From UBA11663 sp049616325 (GTDB taxonomy: Bacteria > Bacteroidota > Bacteroidia > Flavobacteriales_D > Sanyastnellaceae): 64,000 bases of DNA. A program made the position numbers and the translations under genes. The notes beneath the pieces are model-generated. The model saw nothing but the letters and a program-made list of their open reading frames with translations, did no database searches and was not told the origin of the DNA. The DNA lies in assembly GCA_049616325.1 (NCBI GenBank), contig JBMZHG010000002.1, positions 1 to 64,000 of the forward strand. Direction: 5' to 3'. Below, in pieces: positions 17,271-25,102 of this stretch (the first letter of the stretch is position 1; the number at the start of each line of letters is the position of its first letter).

Positions 17271-18740
17271 TCAATCTGTTTTTCCGAGTCGCAAGAGAAT
17301 GGGACGGGCGGAACCTTCGGCTTGAACGAAGAGGGTTGGGGTGGCGAGGAAGCGCGACGGGAGGTCGGCGGTGCCGTTGAGGGTGCAGCGCGCCTCGTGA
17401 AGGATGGCGCCGGAAGTGTCAAGGATGCGGTACGTGCTTCCCGGACGGGCATCGCGGAGCAGGACCCGGTCGGGGCCCTGGCGAACGAGGCGAGGGGACG
17501 TGATGGCGGGAGCGGGTGAGGTGAGGGCGGAGGTGCCGTCGAGGGTGCCGCGGAGGTACTTTACTGTGCCGTCCGCGCTGTTTTGCCAAATCACGTGCAC
17601 CGTGTTTCCGTGGACGGCCACGTCCGCGTGCCGGTTGGAGCCGGACAGGGACTCGCTGAGTGGCACGGCCACGTCGACCAGCCCGGCGGGAACCGCGTCG
17701 TGAGGGGCGACGGAAAGTTGAATTTCGTAGCCGCCCATGTTTTGTTCCCAGGCCACAACCGTGTGGGTGGGGCCGACGGCGATGTCGGGTTGGTTTTGGT
17801 TCAGGAATGAGAATTGGGACTCGGAAAGTGCGAGGGTGAGGCCTGCGTCGTCGACGGCCGGGTCGGAGACGTTGAGGTAGACCTGCGAGCTTCCGCTTCC
17901 GGCGCTCATGAAGACCGAAGCGAGGCGGCCGTCGGGTAGCCAGGCGGCGCTGGCGCCCGTCTCAGGGCACGCGTTGATTTGCCAGTCGGTGGGGTCGAGG
18001 TCGAGTTGTTGGTCCCACGTGAGGCCGTCCTCTGAGGAGACCAGCCACATGTCGCGGGTGTTGTTGTTGTTCCGACGGTAGATGCTGTGGTAGCGGCCGT
18101 TGCCGTAGATCGTACGGCTGGGGCAGCATTCGCAAGCGATGCCGTTTCCGGCGGCCGCGCTCGCGGGTTCGGCAGGGCCCCAGGTCACGCCTCCGTCCGA
18201 GGAGAGGAGGACGCCTTCCTGGGCGTTGTTGCCGCTCCCGAGCTTGAGGGCGACGAAGGGGTTGCCGTCGTCGTCAAAGGCGGGGATGGGCATGAAGTGA
18301 TCTTCGGTGGCGTCGGGGGCGATGGGGTACGAGGCCGACCAGGTGAGGCCGCCGTCTTCGGAACGCATGAACATGGCGCCGGTGGCCCATTGGCCCGCGA
18401 TTTGGTAGGCAAGGCCGAGCGTGTTGCCCCACGTGGCGACGTCAGGACCCTCCGCGTCGCTGAGGAAGATGCCCGGGTCGGTGGGCACAAGCGAAGGCGT
18501 GTTGAACGTGCCTCCCTCGCTGGTGACCACGTACAAGCCGTCGTTGCTCTTGCCCATGAACACCACGGGGTCGCCGTCGGCGTCGAGGATCAAGCGCGGG
18601 CATTTGTTGCCAAACGCGCTCTCGGCGACGTCGAGGGGTTCGGGGAAGTCCCAGGTGATTTGGGCTTGGAGGGGAGCTGCGAAAAGCCCCCAAAGCAGGG
18701 CGATGGAAGCGATATGAACAGGGCGGGCGGAACAAGTCAT
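17271..18740 (-). CDS. Secreted BNR/Asp-box (sialidase-like) beta-propeller protein
   Basis: The product has 489 residues from the ATG at 18740, with a signal peptide ending near PLQAQ. Asp-box motifs (RSEDGGLTWSAS, SSDGGVTWGPA, SSEDGLTWDQQ) indicate a six-bladed sialidase-like propeller, but I do not see the arginine triad needed to call a sialidase. The last ~75 residues (YRILDTSGAILHEA, then TLFVQAEGSARPILLRL) look like a weak T9SS-type sorting tail ending in a Lys. It may be a secreted glycan-binding or adhesin-like protein. It is divergent from feoA, with a 70-base gap that contains an inverted repeat. A CATCTTGC element ends 3 bases before the ATG. Confidence 0.78.
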   Translation of the reverse strand: MTCSARPVHIASIALLWGLFAAPLQAQITWDFPEPLDVAESAFGNKCPRLILDADGDPVVFMGKSNDGLYVVTSEGGTFNTPSLVPTDPGIFLSDAEGPDVATWGNTLGLAYQIAGQWATGAMFMRSEDGGLTWSASYPIAPDATEDHFMPIPAFDDDGNPFVALKLGSGNNAQEGVLLSSDGGVTWGPAEPASAAAGNGIACECCPSRTIYGNGRYHSIYRRNNNNTRDMWLVSSEDGLTWDQQLDLDPTDWQINACPETGASAAWLPDGRLASVFMSAGSGSSQVYLNVSDPAVDDAGLTLALSESQFSFLNQNQPDIAVGPTHTVVAWEQNMGGYEIQLSVAPHDAVPAGLVDVAVPLSESLSGSNRHADVAVHGNTVHVIWQNSADGTVKYLRGTLDGTSALTSPAPAITSPRLVRQGPDRVLLRDARPGSTYRILDTSGAILHEARCTLNGTADLPSRFLATPTLFVQAEGSARPILLRLGKTD

Positions 18741-18757
18741 GCGGCAAGATGGCAGAA

Positions 18758-18775
18758 ATCCCCTAAAAAGGGGAT
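18758..18775. promoter_or_regulatory. Perfect inverted repeat between the BNR gene and feoA
   Basis: ATCCCC, a 6-base spacer TAAAAA, then GGGGAT form a perfect 6-bp inverted repeat in the 70-base divergent promoter region. It sits about 24 bases before the feoA -7 element and 17 bases upstream of the BNR start, so it could be an operator acting on either gene. It does not resemble a Fur box I would recognise. Confidence 0.35.
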
Positions 18776-18798
18776 GCCTCATGCGCAAAGGGGGAATG

Positions 18799-18806
18799 TA
18801 TTTTTG
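18799..18806 (+). promoter_or_regulatory. Promoter -7 element TATTTTTG of feoA
   Basis: This is an exact match to the Bacteroidota -7 consensus TAnnTTTG and ends 4 bases before the ATG at 18811. The spacing predicts a leaderless feoA transcript and supports that start codon over the in-frame ATG at 18781. Confidence 0.6.
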
Positions 18807-18810
18807 CACA

Positions 18811-19062
18811 ATGCAGATGAAGCGTTTGTCCGATTTGGGTCCTGCCGAGTGCGGAGTCATCGAGCGCGTCGACACCCCGGAAGAGGTGATGGCGCTCGTC
18901 CAGATGGGCTGCTGCATCGGGTCGTCGGTGGAGGTTCGCCACGTGGCGCCCGCCGGAGGTCCCATGGCCATCTGCACGTGCGGCCGAACGCTCGCTGTGC
19001 GCAAAGAAGCGGCGGCTCACCTGTGGGTGCGCGTGGCTGCTGACGCCACCGAAGTGGCGTAA
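18811..19062 (+). CDS. feoA: FeoA, ferrous iron transport accessory protein
   Basis: The product has 83 residues. RLSDLGPAECGVIERV, then MGCCIGSSVEVRHVAPAGGP, followed by CTCGRTLAVRKEAAAHLWV match the SH3-like FeoA fold, a small cytoplasmic protein that works with the FeoB permease in Fe(II) uptake. The start at 18811 is chosen because a perfect TATTTTTG element lies 4 bases upstream; MKRLSDLG from 18817 is the alternative. Unusually, feoA faces feoB: the two genes converge with only 6 bases between their stops, so they cannot share a transcript. Cys pairs are prominent (GCC, CTC), but I attach no meaning to them. Confidence 0.88.
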   Translation: MQMKRLSDLGPAECGVIERVDTPEEVMALVQMGCCIGSSVEVRHVAPAGGPMAICTCGRTLAVRKEAAAHLWVRVAADATEVA

Positions 19063-19068
19063 CACGTC

Positions 19069-21141
19069 TTACGACAAGATCAGGTGGGTGACCCAGGCCA
19101 AAACGTAGGCCAGGGTGGTCAGGACTGCGGCTTGCCCGAGGGCCCAGCGCCAGCTGTTGAGTTCCGAGCGCACGATGGCGACGGTGCTCAGGCATTGCAT
19201 CGCGAACATGTAGAACACGATGAGGGAGGCCGCCGAGGCGGTGGTGAGCAGGGGTCGGCCGGTGCGGGGGTGGGTCTCTTGGGCCAGGCGGGCCTTGAGG
19301 TCGCTGACCTTGGGGGTGGAGCCGTCGGCGGAGGGGTAGAGGGTTTGGACCGTGCCGACGAAGACCTCGCGGGCGGCGAAAGAGCTCAGGACGGCGATGC
19401 CGAGGCGGCCGTCGTAGCCGAGCGGGGTAACGACGGGTTCGATGACGTCGCCGATCGCACCGAGGACGCTCGTTTCGAGGCGCTTTGCGGGCTCCATGGC
19501 CTGCCGCTCGGCGAGGGTGCCGGAGCCAAGGAACCCGAGGCCCCAAAGGACCACGCTCAGGATCAGGATGACTTGCCCGGCTGAGCGAAGGAAGACGGAG
19601 CCTTGGCGGACCATGTTGCCCGCCACGAGGGAGAGCTTCGGGAACCGGTAGGGCGGCCACTCTTCCGCGAGTTCGCGGCGCTGCGCATTCTTGGGAAGGT
19701 TGCGGTGAAGAAGCCAGGCCATGATGAGGGTGGCCGCCGTGCTGGCGAGGTACAGCCCGTACAGGAAGAGGCCCTGGCGGTTGAATCCAAGGACGGTGCC
19801 GTCCGGCACCACAAAAGCGATGAGGAAGGCGTAGACCGGGAGACGCGCCGAGCACGTCATCATGGGCGTGACGAGGATGGTCACGAGGCGCTCTCGGCGG
19901 TCGGGCAGGGCCCGGGCCGCCATCACGGCCGGAACCGCACAGGCCATCCCGCCCACGAGGCTGACGGCGCTGCGGCCGCCGAGTCCCAGGCGTCGAAGGA
20001 ACCGATCCCCCACGTACCCGAGACGCGCCATCGCGCCGCTGTGTTCGAGAAGGGCCGTGAAGCCGAAGAGGATCATGATTTGGGGCAAAAACACGAGGAT
20101 GCCGGCGAGCCCCGCCAGGGCGCCGTCCACGATCAAGCTGCGCCACCACGTGTCGGGCAGCGCGCCGTTCACCCAGTCGATGCCGCTCGCCATCCAGCCG
20201 TCGAGCAGGTCGGTGGGCACCGTCGCCCAGCTGTAGACGGCTTGGAACATCACGAAGAAAATGAGGCCAAACCCCATCACCCCCCACACCGGATGCGTCA
20301 AGACGTTGTCCAGCCAGCGCGCAGTGGAAGGCGCCACGACGGGGTCTGGAGCAGGGAGGATTTCCCGAATCTGCGCCATGCGTTCGCCCGCTTCTTCGAG
20401 TTGCATGGCGGACGGGCTGTCCATCGTGGCACGGGCCTCCCGCCAGGCCGACTGGCCCGCTTCAGGGAGCCAAGGCGGAACGTCGTGCATGCGCAGCAGG
20501 TGGCACAACCGGCCTGGCGTGCTGGCAGGCAGGTGCGGACGCAAGGCGCGAACGCCGGCTTCCATGGATTCCGGCACGGCCCGAATCGCGGCGCAGGCCT
20601 TGGGCACCTCCAAAATCGGCGCCCAGGACTGCACCCACCCGTTCGGGTCGTCGTCGTGGGCGTTGATCACGCGGACGGGCATGTCGAGGGCGTTCTCGAG
20701 CTCGCGCGCTTGGTTTCGGAGATCGGCACGCGACGGCCCGGTCGTGTGCATGTGGTTCAGAAGAAGCATGCACGGCACCCCCAGTTCCCGCACTTGCAGG
20801 ACGAGAAAGAGCTGGCCTTGCAACGTCAAGGCGTCCGCGACCAGCACGATGAAGTCCGGGCGGTGCGGGTGCGTGGGGTCGAGGAGGGTGCGTTCGGTGA
20901 CGCGGCCGTCGTCGGTTTGGGCGTGCAGGTTGTACAGGCCGGGCAGGTCGTGCACGACCCAAGATTCGCCCCCCTTGTGACGGCACGACGCGACCGCCGT
21001 CTCCACGGTGACGCCCGCCAAATTCCCCACCGACACGGCGCGGCCGGTCAAGCGCTGAAACAGCGTGGATTTTCCCGTGTTGGGGTTGCCGACGAGCGCG
21101 AGGTTCACGGCTGAAAGTTCCGTCGGTTGCAAGCCGCCCAC
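19069..21141 (-). CDS. feoB: FeoB, ferrous iron transporter with N-terminal G domain
   Basis: The product has 690 residues. The G domain has G1 GNPNTGKS (18-25), a G2-like GVTVET and G3 DLPG (65-68). The expected G4 NxxD reads NHMH (129-132), replacing the Asp that normally gives guanine specificity. The membrane part carries the two Gate-like segments GGMACAVPAVMAARAL and MMTCSARLPVYAF, with the conserved pore Cys. FeoB imports Fe(II) across the inner membrane. It lies downstream of the EnvC-like gene (52-base gap, same strand), so it may be transcribed with that operon instead of with feoA, which converges on it. Confidence 0.92.
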   Translation of the reverse strand: MGGLQPTELSAVNLALVGNPNTGKSTLFQRLTGRAVSVGNLAGVTVETAVASCRHKGGESWVVHDLPGLYNLHAQTDDGRVTERTLLDPTHPHRPDFIVLVADALTLQGQLFLVLQVRELGVPCMLLLNHMHTTGPSRADLRNQARELENALDMPVRVINAHDDDPNGWVQSWAPILEVPKACAAIRAVPESMEAGVRALRPHLPASTPGRLCHLLRMHDVPPWLPEAGQSAWREARATMDSPSAMQLEEAGERMAQIREILPAPDPVVAPSTARWLDNVLTHPVWGVMGFGLIFFVMFQAVYSWATVPTDLLDGWMASGIDWVNGALPDTWWRSLIVDGALAGLAGILVFLPQIMILFGFTALLEHSGAMARLGYVGDRFLRRLGLGGRSAVSLVGGMACAVPAVMAARALPDRRERLVTILVTPMMTCSARLPVYAFLIAFVVPDGTVLGFNRQGLFLYGLYLASTAATLIMAWLLHRNLPKNAQRRELAEEWPPYRFPKLSLVAGNMVRQGSVFLRSAGQVILILSVVLWGLGFLGSGTLAERQAMEPAKRLETSVLGAIGDVIEPVVTPLGYDGRLGIAVLSSFAAREVFVGTVQTLYPSADGSTPKVSDLKARLAQETHPRTGRPLLTTASAASLIVFYMFAMQCLSTVAIVRSELNSWRWALGQAAVLTTLAYVLAWVTHLILS

Positions 21142-21193
21142 AATCCCCCCAAAGGGCCATTTCGCCTGCGCGACAAGGGCCGTGGAAGGGCGG

Positions 21194-22447
21194 TCATTTC
21201 GCCGTCAACCATTTGCGGGGATCCACGGGCGTGCGCTCGCTTCCCGCCACCTTCCAAACCTCAAAGTGCAACACGCTGTTCGCCCCTGAATCGCCCCCGA
21301 CGTTGCCAAGAAAGGTGCCGACGTCGACCGCTTGCCCCTTGGTCACAGGGCAGTTGGTGAGGTTGGTGTAGACCGTCCGGTAGGCGCCGTGCGTGACGAT
21401 GACGCTGGTGCCCGCGCCGGGCAGTTTGAACACACTCGACACCGTCCCTTGGAAGATGCTCAGCACGCGGTTGCCCGCCTCCGTGGTGATGTCAATGCCG
21501 TTGTTTTCGATGGTGATGCCGCTAAGCGTGGGGTGGGGCTGACGCCCAAACCCCTGAGTCACCACCCCCCGCATTACAGGCCAGGGCAGGGTTCGTTGGT
21601 TCTTTTCGAAGGCCTCGGAGACGATTTTGCCCGCGGGCGTCAACGCAAACTCGCCCGCGGCCGAGGCCCGCTCGGCTTCCAGCTCCGCCTCGATGAGGCG
21701 CTTGATTTCGTCGTTCAGGCGCTGGCGTTCCTTTTCCTGGGCCTTTTGGGCTTTTCGGAGCCGCTTTTCCTCGGCTTGGAGCTGGTCCACGAGGGCGGTG
21801 CGCTCGCTCCTGTCCGCTCGGAGGGCGTCGCGTTCCGCTTGTTGCTCGGCGAGCGCCTGCTCGACGGCGGCCCGCTCGTCGTTGAGCGTGACGCGGACTT
21901 CCGCGAGTTCGATTTGGGCTTCCTCAATCTGCTCCACCTGTTCCTTCCGCACGGTCGTGTAGGACTGCACCAGCCGGAAGCGCAAGGCAGCCTGGCTGAA
22001 GTCCTCGGCGGCGAACACAAAGAGCAGCGGGTTGGCGCCCAACTTCATGCGGTAGGCCTGCTGCACCATGCGCGCGTACTCGTCCTTCAGCGCACCGACG
22101 TGGCCTTCAAGCGTTCGAAGTTCCGTGTCTGTACCGCGCATCGAGCGCTCCAGGGAGCGAATGGTCGCTTGGTGGTGCCGCACGAGTTTTTCGCGCAGTT
22201 CGATTTGCTTGTTGAGCAGCGTCACCTGCGCGGCCGCGTCGTTGCGGTTGGACTTCGCTTGCTTGAGAAGGTTTTCGGTGGTTTTGAGCTGCTGGGTGAT
22301 GCGGTCGCGTTCCTTTTGGAGGGCGGCTTTGTCGTCGGTTTGGGCGTGGAAGGTTCCGAAGCCTGCCACCAGCAAAGCCCAGCACGCCAGCGCTCGCAAG
22401 AGCTCCCTTCGCCGTGGGTCAGAGTTCGGTGCGGCGTTCGAAGTCAT
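21194..22447 (-). CDS. EnvC-like murein hydrolase activator (coiled coil plus degenerate M23 domain)
   Basis: The product has 417 residues from the ATG at 22447. An N-terminal signal or anchor is followed by a long coiled coil (~40-270, rich in E, K, Q, R), then a LytM/M23 domain (~300-417). The usual zinc ligands are partly missing: the H-x-x-x-D site reads NNGID, and the H-x-H site keeps only one His (VLHFEVW). This is what EnvC-type activators look like, which stimulate cell-wall amidases during division rather than cutting peptidoglycan themselves. The gene overlaps the DUF4292 gene by 29 bases, a sign of translational coupling. Start choice is moderately secure; an upstream in-frame ATG at 22486 would lengthen the overlap. 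Confidence 0.85.
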   Translation of the reverse strand: MTSNAAPNSDPRRRELLRALACWALLVAGFGTFHAQTDDKAALQKERDRITQQLKTTENLLKQAKSNRNDAAAQVTLLNKQIELREKLVRHHQATIRSLERSMRGTDTELRTLEGHVGALKDEYARMVQQAYRMKLGANPLLFVFAAEDFSQAALRFRLVQSYTTVRKEQVEQIEEAQIELAEVRVTLNDERAAVEQALAEQQAERDALRADRSERTALVDQLQAEEKRLRKAQKAQEKERQRLNDEIKRLIEAELEAERASAAGEFALTPAGKIVSEAFEKNQRTLPWPVMRGVVTQGFGRQPHPTLSGITIENNGIDITTEAGNRVLSIFQGTVSSVFKLPGAGTSVIVTHGAYRTVYTNLTNCPVTKGQAVDVGTFLGNVGGDSGANSVLHFEVWKVAGSERTPVDPRKWLTAK

Positions 22448-23372
22448 CGGGAATGCTGAACGGGAAATCGTAGGCGCGGCCGGCACGTCGGCGCTTGGTG
22501 TAAATCAAGGCGTCAAACACCCCCTCGGGACCTTTGGCGGTCATGCGCACGCGGCTCGGAATTCGGCCCAACTCCGTCTCGTCGAAATCGCTTCGCTCGA
22601 CGCGTACAGTCCGGCTGCGAAGCAGGTCGTCGATGACGTCTTGCACCGGGTCGTAGGTCGTGCCGTCCACCCAAAACCGCTTGACCAACAACTCCTCCGA
22701 CACGTCGTCTTTTTTCTCTGCCTTCTTCTCGGCTTTTTCGAGGAGGCGCTCGGCTTTCTTGTCGTTCGCCACAATGGACAAGCTGTCGTCCGGGGAAAGT
22801 TCTTTGTCGTCGGTGCCCACGAGTTTGCGGACGTTGCGGTCGTACTTGCTCATGAGCACGTACCGGTCGCCGTCGACCTTGCTGACGTACTCCTCCCGTT
22901 CGGGGTTCATCATGAGCGGTTGGCCGAGCAGCAGGTCCTGCATCAGCTCGAAGCTGACAGGGGCCTGCACCGCGTCTTCAAGCTGGTTGTAGTTGCCCTG
23001 GAAGACAAACCGCGACCCCGGAAGCTTGCTCATCACCTGCACCGAGTCGGGGGTCAGGAGGACCCGTGCCGCCTCGACGCCGAGGGCGGGGGAGATGCTC
23101 ATCCAAATCACGCTGTCGCGCGCCATCCGCACGTTCAGGGTAAACGTCCCGGCCTTGCCCATGGCGCTGGCCGTGGATTCCAGGCGCAGGCCCAGGGTGT
23201 TCCAATCGGCACGTCGGGCGTCGAGGTCGTTCAGGAGCACCGACGCTTCCCGGACAGGCAGGGTGGCCGTCGCGGCCCGTCGCCCGGTCAGGCAGCCGGT
23301 CGCGGTCAACCACAGCAACCCCAGTCCGACGACGGACCCGCGGGGCAGAAGTGCTCGACCTCGGCCGGTCAC
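22419..23372 (-). CDS. DUF4292 (LolB-like) outer-membrane lipoprotein
   Basis: The product has 317 residues if started at the GTG at 23372. That GTG overlaps the TPR gene's stop as GTGA and gives a proper lipoprotein signal: an Arg-rich start, then a hydrophobic run and lipobox TATGC (Cys ~27). The body (IWMSISPALGVEAARVLLTPDSV and SKLPGSRFVFQGNYNQL) matches DUF4292, a Bacteroidota family with a LolB/LolA-like fold. A Lys/Glu-rich insertion lies around residues 195-220. No upstream ATG gives a signal sequence. The gene belongs to a TPR-DUF4292-EnvC cluster that I recall as conserved in the phylum; a cell-envelope role is inferred. Confidence 0.82.
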   Translation of the reverse strand: MTGRGRALLPRGSVVGLGLLWLTATGCLTGRRAATATLPVREASVLLNDLDARRADWNTLGLRLESTASAMGKAGTFTLNVRMARDSVIWMSISPALGVEAARVLLTPDSVQVMSKLPGSRFVFQGNYNQLEDAVQAPVSFELMQDLLLGQPLMMNPEREEYVSKVDGDRYVLMSKYDRNVRKLVGTDDKELSPDDSLSIVANDKKAERLLEKAEKKAEKKDDVSEELLVKRFWVDGTTYDPVQDVIDDLLRSRTVRVERSDFDETELGRIPSRVRMTAKGPEGVFDALIYTKRRRAGRAYDFPFSIPDDFERRTEL

Positions 23373-25102
23373 GGGCGCTGGAGTTTGGGGTTCAGGACCT
23401 TCTCGTCGCCTCCGGCCTCCACCGCACGGCGCCACGCGGCACGTGCCGCCTCCTTCTCGCCCAGGGCCCACCGAATGTCGCCCTCGTGCTCCAACGCCAC
23501 CGCGTCGCCCGCCATGCCGTTTTCTTGAGCTCGAAGGATCCATTCGAGCGCCTCTTGGTTCCGGCCGAGCTTGTACAGTACGTAGGCCTGCGTGTCCATG
23601 AAGTTGCCCTCCTCCGGCATCAATTCGTTGGCCCGCGAGCTGCATTCCAAGGCCCGTTGCAGTTTGTCGGCCGCGTCTTCAAGGAAGTACCGACCGGCGA
23701 GGTAGTAGGCGTGGTTGTTCAAGACGTACGCGTCTTCCGCGGCATTCAAGCTCCGTTCAAACGCCTTTTCGGACTTGTCGAATTCTCCGGAGTCGCGAAG
23801 GGCCGATGCCAAAGCGGACGCCAGCGCCCCTTCGAGCACGGGGTTGTCCAAGACCACGGCAAGCCCCCCTTCAAACGCCTTGGCGGCCTTGGCCGATTGC
23901 TTGGACTCTCGAAGCGCAAGACCGTGGTAGTAGTACAGGAGGGGGTCGAGCGGGAACCGGGCCAGCGCGCTTTCGGCGTCGCCGACCATGGCGCCCCACT
24001 GGCCCAAATCCACGCGAATCGCCATCAAATTCGTCCAGGTCTCCACCGAGCCGGGGGCGAGTTCAAGCAGGTCCAGAGCAAGGTCGAGGGCGTCGTCGAG
24101 GCGGTCGTTTTGGTACGCCCAATCGCAGGCCATCTCGACCACGGCGGGTTCTTCCCCGTGACGTTCCATCATCAAGGCGAGGAGCTCCGAGTACGGGGTC
24201 TGGAATTCCGGATCGCTTTGGGCGAGCAGCCCGTACCCCAGGACGACACGCAATTTGCTGTCGAGCGAGACGTCGTCGGAGGCCATGGCGCGTTTGAGGT
24301 GCGGCAGGGCCGCGGGGATGTCGCCTTCGCGCGTCCAAATCTCCGCCAGCTCAAACTGCACAAGTCCCCAGTCCGAGCGGCGTTTCGCCAAGGCGCGCAA
24401 TTCGTCGTGGCTTGCCTCCAATTCGCCCGAGGCCATCAGGTAACGGGCCCACTGCAGCTGGAAGACGTCGCTTTGCGGGAAGTCCTTGCGGGCGCGTTCG
24501 AGGAATTGACCCAGGTTCTTGGGGTCGGCGGTCTGCTCGACGATGCGAAGGGCTTCGAGCCGCACGTCTTCGTCGTTTCCAACTTGTTTTTCGTAGTTGC
24601 TCAGCAGGTTGAGCGTCGGCAATACGTGCCCTTCGCGCAGCAAGCGATCTCCGCATTCGTGCAGGGCTTCCAAGTCGCCGGGCCGTGCCACCACGAAGGG
24701 CGTCCAGTCTTCTTCTGCGCCTGGTCCGTTGCCTTGCGCGAGCCGCGCTTCGCCGCGGTGGAAAAGGGCCCACGTGTTTTCAGGCTTGAGGTCCACTGCG
24801 CGGTTCAGGTGCGCTTCGGCGGCTTCGTACCGCTTCAGTTCAAGGTCGATTTTGCCGAGCTGGTAGTGGAACGCGACCTCGTCTGGTTCGGCGTCGGCGC
24901 ACTGAAGAAAACTCGCGTAGGCGTCCTCCAGATCTCCTTTCAACAGGTGCCCCTGACCTTCGAAGTAGGCCAATTGCGTTTCCTTGCCGTAGGGCATGTC
25001 TTCCTGGCCTCCGCCGCCAAGCGACGACACGAGTCGGCAGCTGCTGAAGCCCAGGCTCAGGGCCAGCATCCACGTTGCCGTTGTCGTGCCAAGCGTTCTC
25101 AT
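23369..25102 (-). CDS. TPR-repeat lipoprotein
   Basis: The product has 577 residues with the lipobox LGFSSC (Cys 22). About a dozen tetratricopeptide-like helical pairs follow, for example KIDLELKRYEAAEAHLNRAV and LALRESKQSAKAAKAFEGGL. The protein should sit in the periplasm or on the inner leaflet of the outer membrane as a scaffold. It overlaps the nucleotidyltransferase gene by 4 bases (ATGA) and the DUF4292 gene by 4 bases (GTGA), so these three are tightly coupled. The partner is unknown; the neighbouring envelope genes suggest a role in cell-wall or lipoprotein biogenesis. Confidence 0.88.
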   Translation of the reverse strand: MRTLGTTTATWMLALSLGFSSCRLVSSLGGGGQEDMPYGKETQLAYFEGQGHLLKGDLEDAYASFLQCADAEPDEVAFHYQLGKIDLELKRYEAAEAHLNRAVDLKPENTWALFHRGEARLAQGNGPGAEEDWTPFVVARPGDLEALHECGDRLLREGHVLPTLNLLSNYEKQVGNDEDVRLEALRIVEQTADPKNLGQFLERARKDFPQSDVFQLQWARYLMASGELEASHDELRALAKRRSDWGLVQFELAEIWTREGDIPAALPHLKRAMASDDVSLDSKLRVVLGYGLLAQSDPEFQTPYSELLALMMERHGEEPAVVEMACDWAYQNDRLDDALDLALDLLELAPGSVETWTNLMAIRVDLGQWGAMVGDAESALARFPLDPLLYYYHGLALRESKQSAKAAKAFEGGLAVVLDNPVLEGALASALASALRDSGEFDKSEKAFERSLNAAEDAYVLNNHAYYLAGRYFLEDAADKLQRALECSSRANELMPEEGNFMDTQAYVLYKLGRNQEALEWILRAQENGMAGDAVALEHEGDIRWALGEKEAARAAWRRAVEAGGDEKVLNPKLQRP

